Positions 1-6,527 of a stretch of 14,355 bases of DNA are shown piece after piece. Both the position numbers and the translations under genes were made by a program. Location of the stretch: contig DEIV01000154.1 of assembly GCA_002352665.1 (NCBI GenBank), positions 1 through 14,355 of the forward strand, read 5' to 3'. This DNA is from Flavobacteriaceae bacterium UBA2765 (GTDB taxonomy: Bacteria; Bacteroidota; Bacteroidia; Flavobacteriales; Flavobacteriaceae). The notes beneath the pieces are model-generated. The model ran no database searches. It was given only the letters and a program-made list of their open reading frames with translations, and was not told the DNA's origin. Position 1 is the first letter of the stretch; each line of letters begins with the position of its first letter.

Positions 1-966
1 ATTGGTATAACAATACATGCCTTCCAACATTTGTGGATGTACAATAGAAGACATAGTAACCTTTATCCAGATCAATTCTTCGTCAAATTTTTTAAGATTT
101 TCTGGGAATAAAAAGGTTCTAAACTCATCGGGATAGTTTTTTTTTGCACCGTCTATAGAACGATCATCATTAATCGTAATAAAGTGTTTTTCATATAGTG
201 AATTGATATTGGTTTGATAGAATTTTAATTTTGTCTGAACAGTTTCATTAATAAAACTTTCATAATTTTCTATAGACCTTATATCTTTGTTATAACCTTT
301 TTTTACTGAAATATTTTCATTATTTAACTCCCATTTAGAATTAATTAAATTATTTAGAAATAGATCTTTTTTTGTATTACTAGTTGTATTAAAATAAAAC
401 ATTAAATTTTTCAATGAGTCTAAATCGTCATGAGTTTTTAAGCCAATCCAGAAGGTATTATATGGTCCGTGATGACTATAGTGCTCTTCTGCGGTTAAAA
501 AATTATTTATTCTTAAATTTTCAATTAGACTAACCTTTTTTTGCCCTACAATATATTTGATATCACAATTGGATATGTCAAAATTTCCGGTTGGACTAAA
601 ATAAAACTCATCAACAGTTTTATTGGCATTTACATCAATTCCGGATAATCTTTTTCTATATATAAATTGGTTGTATTCATTTACAATTTCTCTATTTTCA
701 ATTGGGGTACTATGTAAAATTGCATGTGCTGGTTTTGCAAGGGTAGATACTTCAGGTGTAAGCAAATCTACAAGACGTTCAGTAATTCGTGTTCTACTTG
801 ATTTTATGGAGTTTGAAATGCGTAAAAGTTCATGAGAAAAAGCATCATAGATTAATGAAATTATTGGGTCAAATGAATGTTCCAATTCTAATTCATCAAC
901 GCCCCAAATCTCAGCCGTTCTAGCAATAAGTCTATCTTTTATTTGTTCTTTGGTTAAATCTTTCAC
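1..966 (-). CDS. tssF: T6SS baseplate protein TssF, N-terminal 322 codons (gene runs off the left edge)
   Basis: TssF is a cytoplasmic baseplate subunit that works with TssG and TssK to seat the sheath and tube on the membrane complex. The frame is open from a GTG at 964-966 to the window edge. The only codons upstream of it, back to an in-frame TGA, include no ATG, so GTG is the likely start. The N-terminus reads VKDLTKEQIKDRLIARTAEI, and residues about 20-75 contain FDPIISLIYDAFSHELLRIS and RLVDLLTPEVSTLAKPAHAI. This matches the TssF/VasA N-terminal pattern of a helical bundle followed by a Pro-rich 'P..AH' turn. Typical TssF proteins are near 600 residues, so roughly half is visible. A Bacteroidota-type promoter lies about 75 bases upstream. 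The gene is cut off from the other tss genes here by the cassette array. The family call rests on remembered patterns and has not been searched. Confidence 0.8.
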   Translation of the reverse strand, partial: MKDLTKEQIKDRLIARTAEIWGVDELELEHSFDPIISLIYDAFSHELLRISNSIKSSRTRITERLVDLLTPEVSTLAKPAHAILHSTPIENREIVNEYNQFIYRKRLSGIDVNANKTVDEFYFSPTGNFDISNCDIKYIVGQKKVSLIENLRINNFLTAEEHYSHHGPYNTFWIGLKTHDDLDSLKNLMFYFNTTSNTKKDLFLNNLINSKWELNNENISVKKGYNKDIRSIENYESFINETVQTKLKFYQTNINSLYEKHFITINDDRSIDGAKKNYPDEFRTFLFPENLKKFDEELIWIKVTMSSIVHPQMLEGMYCYTN

Positions 967-1040
967 TATAACATAGAATTTAGAATTATTTGATACAGAA
1001 TTTTTAGTTTGCCCTGATCAATGAATAATCGATTGCCTAA

Positions 1041-1071
1041 CAAAGTTAAAGTTTAACTTGGCTTAATCAAA
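1041..1071 (-). promoter_or_regulatory. Bacteroidota-type promoter for tssF
   Basis: On the minus strand there is TTTG (1068-1071), exactly 19 bases, then TAACTTTG (1041-1048). This is a full match to the Bacteroidota primary-sigma consensus TTTG-N19-TAnnTTTG. Transcription would start near 1034, giving tssF a leader of about 70 bases. Confidence 0.65.
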
Positions 1072-1320
1072 ACGGGTAAAACAATATATTATTTTAATAA
1101 CGAGACCTTAAAAATACCTTTTTTTGCTAAATATATGGTATTTTATATACTTAACTAGTTACTTATATAGAAATTCATTTCGGAAGGTTCAAATTTATCA
1201 TTAAACAAAATAATTTTGCAATACTATTCTCAAAGTTGTATAAAGATAATTTAGTTATATTGGAAAAATATTTATCGTAAAAAGCGCTATTGTTACTAAA
1301 TAAGTACTAATTTGTTTTAA
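1072..1320. other. AT-rich spacer, no gene seen
   Basis: Together with 967-1040 this forms a gap of about 350 bases between tssF and the IS remnant. Apart from the tssF promoter I see no reading frame, RNA gene or hairpin. It may hold decayed parts of the IS256-like element, whose open fragment starts right after a stop at 1318-1320, but I cannot align it. Confidence 0.4.
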
Positions 1321-1566
1321 TTAGAACTTATAAATAAAGAGTTTAGAAGAACTTTTAAGATACGAAATTCAATGCCTAATTTTGAATCAGCACTAACCTT
1401 ATTGTCAAAAGTGGCTATGGATAAAGAAGAAGGATATATGAAATATCCAATATATAATTTTAAATTTGATGAAAAATTAAATGAAAAAGTGAAATTTTAA
1501 CTAAAATTTGCACGCTTCAAATCTTATAAGTCGAGATGAGGCAGACACACAAAATCGGACACTACC
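1321..1566 (+). mobile_element. IS256-like insertion sequence, right-end remnant
   Basis: An open frame at 1321-1500 reads as the last 59 residues of a transposase. It contains EFRRTFKIRN, then MPNFESALTLLSKVA and YPIYNF. This follows the usual C-terminus of mutator/IS256 transposases (R.x.TK.k..fP.e.AL.kLL..a...W..PI.NW). An in-frame ATG at 1372 would give only 42 residues. Sixty-six bases after the stop the sequence ends in an apparent terminal inverted repeat. The rest of the transposase and the left end are missing or unrecognisable. The end of the element abuts a homologous stretch of cassette D, so the insertion explains D's truncation. Alternatively this is an unrelated small gene; no database search was possible. 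Confidence 0.5.
1543..1566 (+). repeat. Terminal inverted repeat of the IS256-like remnant (right end)
   Basis: Read inward from the outer end (minus strand), the first 20 bases are GGTAGTGTCCGATTTTGTGT. From memory, the IS256 end has G.TA..GTCCG......TGTGT with the same spacing, which agrees well. No matching left end was found in the window. Confidence 0.45.
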
Positions 1567-1910
1567 GAAAAATACTATCTTTATAAATAGAATCTTGTTT
1601 AATTCGATTTAAATTAAGTTTTCGTCTACTTTCATATAATTTATCGACCTCACCGTGGGTAAGGTCATTAAATAAACTCAAATACTCCGGTAAAAATGAA
1701 AGCCCTTTTGTAAATAGGCTTCTTGCTGCACCGCCGCCTCGTACAACATCTAATCCTTCATTATCCCAAGAGCTGTAAAATTTACTGTTTTTTCCTATGG
1801 GGTTGCCTAAATCATCACCTCTTTTACGCTCTCTCCCAACCACTATCGCCACTTACATTGTCTTCAAACCAATCCCATTTATAATTAGAGTAAAGACTTT
1901 TGTTGCTTAC
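1567..1910 (-). pseudogene. Cassette D: frameshifted, truncated copy of the conserved effector-like module
   Basis: Two frames together match the module of cassettes A and B. The first frame gives SNKSLYSNYKWDWFEDNVSG (compare TNKSIFSNYKWNWFENRVSG) and stops at a TAA at 1824-1826. The continuation in the next frame gives DDLGNPIGKNS, then a diverged glycine patch (RGGGAA), and ends at YKDSIFR. A one-base shift near 1820-1845 is therefore needed. The last 16 bases (gaaaaatactatcttt on the plus strand) are identical to the KDSIF codons of cassettes B and C. There the copy meets the IS256-like end, and the stop codon is supplied by the IS. Upstream to about 1950 there is weak similarity to the VVAYRSKQS segment. 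The stretch from 1911 to 1982 contains nothing else I recognise. Confidence 0.7.
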
Positions 1911-1982
1911 TAGCTTCGCTATGGTAAGTTACAATATAAATAATTTATACAGACTCACTAATAAATGTTTAAATTCATTTAC

Positions 1983-2587
1983 CTAATTATTTAAAATGTT
2001 TTTCGTTGAGTCTATTTTTTTTTGGTTTTCTTTGGAAATTCTTGTAGAGTCTTTGCGTTTTATTTTTATTGTTCTTTTTCCAACATAATAAACTGTATCT
2101 CTTTATAACCTGCGATAGAATTGCTGTCCAATACATTAATTGGGAGGTGGTAAACTGTAGTTGACTCCAACATTGTCAAACCTGTAATAGTGTCTTTTTC
2201 AACTAAAAAAACAATATCTTTAATTGACAATTTCAAATCTTTTTTTCCAGGCTTTGTATATTTAACTTTAAAAGGAAACTTAACAATTTTGCTCTTTGAA
2301 CTATCATGATGTTTTTCAATTGAAGTCTTGTAGATATCATCAAAAGTTAAAGACGTACTATCTTTAGATGAAACAAATATTATCATTCTTTTTTTGAGAT
2401 TATAAAAATCTAAAGTATCAATATTTTTATCGTAAATCAATTCACCAGAAAAATACTTATTAGTAATGACAGTACTAGGAAAAACAACTTTAATTATATT
2501 TGTATCTTCAATATTTGCATTTTTAATTATTTCTTGTAAGAATGACAATATTACCAAGAAAAAAAGTAGCGGTGATTTACTTGAAAA
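1983..2587 (-). pseudogene. Cassette C partner: frameshifted lipoprotein-like gene, paralogue of the B partner
   Basis: The main frame (2066-2557) encodes about 163 residues clearly related to the lipoprotein at 3188-3850. Shared stretches include FSGELIYDKNIDTL versus FNGAIKYDMKLDSL, and NVLDSNSIAGYK versus TVIDSNLVAGYK. It stops early at 2066-2068. In another frame the homology continues as KIKRKDSTRISKENQKKIDS to a TAG at 1983-1985, matching the B partner's tail, so a single-base deletion near 2068 broke the gene. No ATG is available at the 5' end: a hydrophobic stretch (SPLLFFLVILSF) is open back to 2587, but only TTG codons could start it and no clear lipobox cysteine is present. It was probably once an envelope lipoprotein that protected against cassette C's product, which is an inference from position. 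Confidence 0.7.
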
Positions 2588-2643
2588 TTACAACGCAATA
2601 ATTAAAAATGCAAATATAAAAGTATAAATAATATTGATATTTG

Positions 2644-3198
2644 TCATTGATATTTTTTTAGAATTGAATCAATAGCCTTTTCTATCATTATATTATTTTC
2701 TTTAGCTGTTCTAGCTGAATCTTTTCTTGAAATTGGTATTGATTTCCGATGAATATTAATAATAGGTTTCTTTCTAGTATCACTCCAACCGCCCCAGCCA
2801 GGAGGTATTGCATTAAAAATAAATTTCTCATCGTAGAAAATAATCTCATTCTGAAAAATACTATCTTTTGTAATAGCGTCTAACTCAATTTGTGTTTTAC
2901 TACCAAAATGATCATATAATTTCATGCCCTGTTTTATACTCCCTTTACCAGTTTTAAAACCTTTAACAATATAGGGTAGTCTATTCAATCTAACAGCCTA
3001 GGCTTTTAATTTACCACCACCACCCCCAATACCTATACCTTTGCTGTCCATAGAACCATAAATAGTACTGTTCTCTCCTAAAGGATTACCTAAATCTGTA
3101 TCACCACCGTCCATTTTACCCCAGACATTAGAACCACTAAAATCAAATTGATCAAGCCATTCTGATTTCCAACCTTTAGCAAAGTGTTTATTGGTAAT
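2644..3198 (-). pseudogene. Cassette C: effector-like gene broken by a nonsense codon and lacking its 5' end
   Basis: The frame contains SGSNVWGKMDGG, the LGNPLGENSTIYGSMDSKG block and the GGGGG patch. It is interrupted by TAG (2998-3000) where A and B have TGG in KLKAWADRLNR. Downstream the frame continues for 114 residues through GSIKQGMKLYDHF and GSKTQIELDAITKDSIFQNE, shared with B. It then diverges to a C-terminus with PPGWGGWSD and RKDSARTAKEN, ending in KKYQ. The 5' end begins abruptly in the TNK segment and overlaps the last codons of the upstream lipoprotein gene, so the first part of the module is lost. An internal start could still express the 114-residue part, but there is no evidence that it does. 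Confidence 0.75.
2847..3138 (-). repeat. Third copy of the module repeat (about 94% identical to 4035-4326)
   Basis: An ungapped alignment by eye against cassette B gives about 17 differences over 292 bases. The identity extends past the GMKLYDHF boundary into the first 20 residues of the C-terminal region, so cassettes B and C share a common ancestor there too. Confidence 0.85.
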
Positions 3199-3850
3199 TT
3201 AAAACCCTTTTCATTGAGTCTATTTCTCTTTGGTTTTCTTTGGCATATTTTGCAGAATCTTTACGTTTTACTTTCACCATCCTTTCTCCAACAAAATATA
3301 TTGTATCTCCTTTGTAACCAGCAACTAAATTGCTATCAATAACAGTAACTGGCAATGATAAAAAAGAATATCCCTTTGAAATATTAATAGTTTCTTTAGT
3401 AGTATCTCCTTTTGGTATAATTACATCTTCCACCGCTATTCTTACAGTATCAATACCTGAGTTTTTAAACTTACCACTAAAGTTAAAAATATGGACTCCA
3501 TCTACTATTACCGAATCTATAACGTCAGCAGCAAATGCAGTTTTACCAATTTGTTCAAATGTTTGAGAGTTTTCGAAGATGCTTGCAAAAAAGATAACCC
3601 CTCTATATGATATATCTGATTTTTTTAACGAATCTAGTTTCATATCATATTTAATGGCTCCATTAAACTGAATATTTTGGAACACAGTATCATTAAACTT
3701 GATATCCATAATTTTTGATTTTGAAGTATCTTTGCTTCTATTAGTTTGTTGAACACTTTGAGTTTTCTTTTTATTGCAACAAATAGTTAGCCCAAAACAT
3801 ACTAAAGTTAAACCAAAGATTCTAATATAATTTAATCTTTTATTCCCCAT
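3188..3850 (-). CDS. Lipoprotein following cassette B, candidate immunity protein
   Basis: This 220-residue protein starts at an ATG. It has a basic N-terminus, a hydrophobic segment (residues about 9-23) and a double cysteine at 24-25 (LTICCNKKK), so it is probably a lipoprotein exported to the envelope, although the lipobox is not canonical. The body is beta-strand-like, with alternating hydrophobic residues such as GVIFFASIF, DTVRIAVEDVIIP and VTVIDSNLVAGYK. The tail is charged (VKRKDSAKYAKENQREIDS). It overlaps the end of cassette B by 19 bases, which suggests coupled translation and an obligate pairing. A broken paralogue follows cassette C, so the pair appears to have duplicated together. 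I do not recognise a named family. Immunity against cassette B's C-terminus is inferred from order, overlap and cell location; a structural or accessory envelope role is the alternative. Confidence 0.6.
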   Translation of the reverse strand: MGNKRLNYIRIFGLTLVCFGLTICCNKKKTQSVQQTNRSKDTSKSKIMDIKFNDTVFQNIQFNGAIKYDMKLDSLKKSDISYRGVIFFASIFENSQTFEQIGKTAFAADVIDSVIVDGVHIFNFSGKFKNSGIDTVRIAVEDVIIPKGDTTKETINISKGYSFLSLPVTVIDSNLVAGYKGDTIYFVGERMVKVKRKDSAKYAKENQREIDSMKRVLNYQ

Positions 3851-4575
3851 TTCTTTTTTATTGAATCTGTTCTTTCTTTATAAAATAGAATTATAGATGA
3901 AGAATCCTTTCTTTTTGACTGTACCTCTAATGGGTAATACATTGGCAAAGGTTCAGGTTGATTATAGCCACCCCAAAAAGGAGGTACAACATGTTTTAAA
4001 TAATCTTTTGAATCTAGTCTAAATTTAATAAGTTCATTCTGAAAAATACTATCTTTTGTAATAGCGTCTAACTCAATTTGTGTTTTACTACCAAAATGAT
4101 CATACAATTTCATGCCCTGTTTTATACTCCCTGTACCAGTTTTAAAACCTTTAACAAAATAGGGTAACCTATTCAATCTATCAGCCCAAGCTTTTAATTT
4201 ACCACCACCACCGCCAATACCTAAACCTTTACTGTCCATAGAACCATAAATAGTACTGTTCTCTCCTAAAGGATTACCTAAATCTATATCGCCGCCGTCC
4301 ATTTTGCCCCAGACATTAGAGCCGCTAACTCTATTTTCAAACCAATTCCACTTATAATTAGAGAAAATACTTTTGTTGGTTAAATCAAACCAAGATTGTT
4401 TTGACCTATATGCCACAACAACTTCAAGTTTTGATTTCATCTGTACAATAGGGTCATATGCTCCTTCTGTTATTTCCCAACCATTTGCAGTATATTTCCA
4501 TTCTCTACCGGCATCATCAAAAGCAATAGAATTCATCCGTGGCATAGGTGGTAAAACATAGCTTCGCTTTTGCAA
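3832..4575 (-). CDS. Cassette B: conserved T6SS-linked module with an alternative C-terminus
   Basis: The 247-residue frame starts at a TTG (4575). The first in-frame ATG is codon 11, inside the PPMPRM motif, so the true start is uncertain. Residues 8-161 are almost identical to residues 64-217 of cassette A; I count two amino-acid differences. The segment that forms A's first 63 residues is missing, apart from a short QKR at the very start that also occurs in A. After GMKLYDHF the sequence switches to an unrelated 86-residue C-terminus (GSKTQIELDAITKDSIFQNE, PPFWGG, RKDSS, DSIKKKW) shared in part with cassette C. No catalytic motif is recognisable. The lipoprotein gene overlaps its 3' end. 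It fits a displaced, or 'orphan', C-terminal cassette kept behind the full-length gene, expressed poorly or serving as recombination stock. That interpretation is inference. Confidence 0.6.
   Translation of the reverse strand: MQKRSYVLPPMPRMNSIAFDDAGREWKYTANGWEITEGAYDPIVQMKSKLEVVVAYRSKQSWFDLTNKSIFSNYKWNWFENRVSGSNVWGKMDGGDIDLGNPLGENSTIYGSMDSKGLGIGGGGGKLKAWADRLNRLPYFVKGFKTGTGSIKQGMKLYDHFGSKTQIELDAITKDSIFQNELIKFRLDSKDYLKHVVPPFWGGYNQPEPLPMYYPLEVQSKRKDSSSIILFYKERTDSIKKKWGIKD
4093..4554 (-). repeat. Near-identical direct repeat, copy in cassette B
   Basis: This aligns without gaps to 5844-6305 at a constant offset of 1751 bases, with about four differences in the first 450 bases and a few more at the LPPMP end. 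It ends sharply at the GMKLYDHF boundary on one side and the LPPMPRM boundary on the other. Confidence 0.9.
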
Positions 4576-4583
4576 ATCACATA

Positions 4584-4601
4584 ATTACAAATATTTGTAA
4601 T
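4584..4601. repeat. Perfect 18-bp palindrome between the A partner and cassette B
   Basis: ATTACAAATATTTGTAAT is its own reverse complement. It lies 8 bases upstream of the cassette B frame and 31 bases past the stop of the MORN lipoprotein. No T-run follows, so it is not a typical terminator. It could be an operator, or a scar or recombination site at the cassette boundary; its role is unknown. Confidence 0.5.
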
Positions 4602-4632
4602 GCTGACAAACTTTGAGATTGAATTTCTTTTT

Positions 4633-5523
4633 TTAAACACTGTCTTTAACAAAAACAGGTATTTCAAAATACATTTTATGTGCATTTTCTAAAGCTCTAT
4701 CTAAGCCTATAGAATCTTTTTCTTTTACTAAGTATTCGTAAATTATTCCTCTTACTAGTTTTTCTCCTGGAGTTTTGAATTTTTTTGTTATTCTGCTCAA
4801 GTGTTTAGTGTTTACATCTTCAGTTGAAACTTTTATTTTAGTTGTTTTAAAATCTTTAAAACATTTATACCCTAACTCCTTGATGTTTGAAAAGTCTTTA
4901 TTCATTTTTTTTGTTTCACTATTTGGTAAACAAACTAAGATTTTTGAATCTTCTAGCTTATAATACGGACACCTTACATGTACTATTGATACAAATTCTT
5001 GATTTAATTTTAAAGTATCCTTAACGTTTTTTGTAATTTTAAAAAAAGTGCTTAGACAAATTGTATCTCCATTTACATTAAAATCCCACTCTTGATTAAG
5101 ATAAGTTTTATTTTCAATATTTTTATACTCTGAAACTCTAATTAATATACCATTGATATAATATTTCCATTTGCCAATCAGAATAGAGTCTTTATAAGAC
5201 ATCCCTTCTGATTTGATTAACTTATTAGCTTTATAATTATAAAATATCAATTTTGATATACTGTCGCTTATATGGTTTTCAATTTTTCTAATGTTTTTTT
5301 GAGGCTCTTTATAATAATAAATTGAAGAATCTATACGTATGTCATTTTTGTAATTGTGAGTTTCTTTAAGATTTCCATTTCTATAATACTCTTTATATAT
5401 ACCATTCAATTTATTATTTTCTAAATAATATTCACTTAATAACTCTCCACTATTATAGTAAACTATTTTATGTTCTTTCTTTGAGCAAGAAACCAATACT
5501 ATTATTAATAAAAAGTATTTCAT
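4633..5523 (-). CDS. MORN-repeat (YwqK-like) lipoprotein following cassette A, candidate immunity protein
   Basis: This 296-residue protein begins with a short signal and lipobox (LLIIVLVSC, lipidated Cys13). Residues about 20-145 hold MORN_2-type repeats, each built as YY.sGeL..eYy..n.LnG.yk.YY..G. Examples are YNSGELLSEYYLENNKLNG, YRNGNLKETHNYKND and IGKWKYYINGILIRVSEY. The rest (about 150-296) is a less characteristic domain with GIIYEYLVKEKDS near the end. Related repeat proteins occur as antitoxin or immunity partners in polymorphic toxin loci, which is family knowledge that does not fix the role here. It lies 32 bases downstream of cassette A in the same orientation, in the same place as the unrelated lipoprotein behind cassette B. 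Different C-termini are thus paired with different lipoproteins. Immunity to cassette A's product is inferred. Confidence 0.65.
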   Translation of the reverse strand: MKYFLLIIVLVSCSKKEHKIVYYNSGELLSEYYLENNKLNGIYKEYYRNGNLKETHNYKNDIRIDSSIYYYKEPQKNIRKIENHISDSISKLIFYNYKANKLIKSEGMSYKDSILIGKWKYYINGILIRVSEYKNIENKTYLNQEWDFNVNGDTICLSTFFKITKNVKDTLKLNQEFVSIVHVRCPYYKLEDSKILVCLPNSETKKMNKDFSNIKELGYKCFKDFKTTKIKVSTEDVNTKHLSRITKKFKTPGEKLVRGIIYEYLVKEKDSIGLDRALENAHKMYFEIPVFVKDSV

Positions 5524-5555
5524 ATTTGTTATGAATTAGTATAAAAGTGGCACTT

Positions 5556-6494
5556 TTATTTTTTTAATGTATTAATAATATACAGTTCAAAAACTCCACT
5601 TATAGAGTCATAAGTTTTTTGATTGATAAGATTGGTTGAATCTTTAGAGTTAAGATAAGGTGATAATGGGAAAGGGCGTCCAAACTTGAAGCCAGAACGA
5701 GATATTCGCACACTTAAAGTATCTGGCAATCTATTAATATTAGCTTGACTTACACTATCAATAAAACTTTGAGATATACTAGGAAAGTTAGGGTTATAAT
5801 TACCCTGCTGTAAGGAATCAATTCCATTAGTTGTATCATCAGAAAAATGATCATACAATTTCATGCCCTGTTTTATACTCCCTGTACCAGTTTTAAAACC
5901 TTTAACAAAATAGGGTAACCTATTCAATCTATCGGCCCAAGCTTTTAATTTACCACCACCACCGCCAATACCTAAACCTTTACTGTCCATAGAACCATAA
6001 ATAGAACTGTTCTCTCCTAAAGGATTACCTAAATCTATATCGCCGCCGTCCATTTTACCCCAGACATTAGAGCCGCTAACTCTATTTTCAAACCAATTCC
6101 ACTTATAATTAGAGAAAATACTTTTGTTGGTTAAATCAAACCAAGATTGTTTTGACCTATATGCCACAACAACTTCAAGTTTTGATTTCATCTGTACAAT
6201 AGGGTCATATGCTCCTTCTGTTATTTCCCAACCATTTGCAGTATATTTCCATTCTCTACCGGAATCATCAAAAGCAATAGAATTCATCCGTGGCATTGGG
6301 GGCAAACCTATATCTGTATAAAAACTATCGTCTTTTTCTGGTGGTGGTTTTTTCTTAGTCAAACGTTTTTGCATACGTTTAAACTGGTAAGAACGCTTGA
6401 TACTCCTTTCAGCCATTTTATCTCTAAACAAAGTCTTACCTGTTTCGGGCTCTGTGAAAAAATACTTTCCTCTGTTACCATACTTCGTGAGCAT
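5556..6494 (-). CDS. Cassette A: full-length T6SS-linked effector-like protein with variable C-terminus
   Basis: The ATG at 6494 gives 312 residues; a TTG nine bases earlier is an alternative. It has three parts. Residues 1-63 are basic, starting MLTKYGNRGKYFF and including KRMQKRLTKKKPPP. Residues 64-217 form the conserved module (LPPMPRM, GREWKYTANGWEI, YKWNWFEN, GSNVWGKMDGG, LGNPLGENS, a GGGGG patch, KQGMKLYDHF). Residues 218-312 are a C-terminus found nowhere else in the window, rich in Ser, Asn and Asp-Ser pairs, ending ELYIINTLKK. No signal peptide, membrane helix or known toxin motif is visible. It starts 33 bases after hcp2 in the same direction, and Bacteroidota T6SS effectors are often encoded beside hcp or vgrG. 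I infer a secreted effector carried by Hcp2, with the module as carrier or adaptor. A non-toxic Hcp-associated structural protein cannot be excluded. Confidence 0.6.
   Translation of the reverse strand: MLTKYGNRGKYFFTEPETGKTLFRDKMAERSIKRSYQFKRMQKRLTKKKPPPEKDDSFYTDIGLPPMPRMNSIAFDDSGREWKYTANGWEITEGAYDPIVQMKSKLEVVVAYRSKQSWFDLTNKSIFSNYKWNWFENRVSGSNVWGKMDGGDIDLGNPLGENSSIYGSMDSKGLGIGGGGGKLKAWADRLNRLPYFVKGFKTGTGSIKQGMKLYDHFSDDTTNGIDSLQQGNYNPNFPSISQSFIDSVSQANINRLPDTLSVRISRSGFKFGRPFPLSPYLNSKDSTNLINQKTYDSISGVFELYIINTLKK
5844..6305 (-). repeat. Near-identical direct repeat, copy in cassette A
   Basis: This is the partner of 4093-4554, in the same orientation and with about 99% identity by eye. Copies this similar next to strongly diverged C-termini point to recent duplication or ongoing gene conversion of the module. 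Confidence 0.9.
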
Positions 6495-6527
6495 ATGTTT
6501 CAATTTTTAGTAGTTTAACTATTAAAA

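Noticed and set aside
623..835. 70-codon plus-strand frame opposite tssF
   Set aside because: The minus frame is open for the full 966 bases and matches TssF; the plus frame is a shadow.
4373..4561. Plus-strand frame that recurs at 6124-6321
   Set aside because: It recurs only because it is antisense to the duplicated cassette module; it has no upstream signals of its own.
5556..5840. Known toxin domain in the C-terminus of cassette A
   Set aside because: No catalytic motif (nuclease, lipase, amidase, NAD-glycohydrolase) could be seen in the 95 residues; naming an activity would be invention.
1858..6321. Spaced repeats in the cassette region considered as a CRISPR or transposon array
   Set aside because: The repeats are coding modules of 290-460 bases whose edges follow protein boundaries; no terminal repeats flank them apart from the single IS end at 1566.
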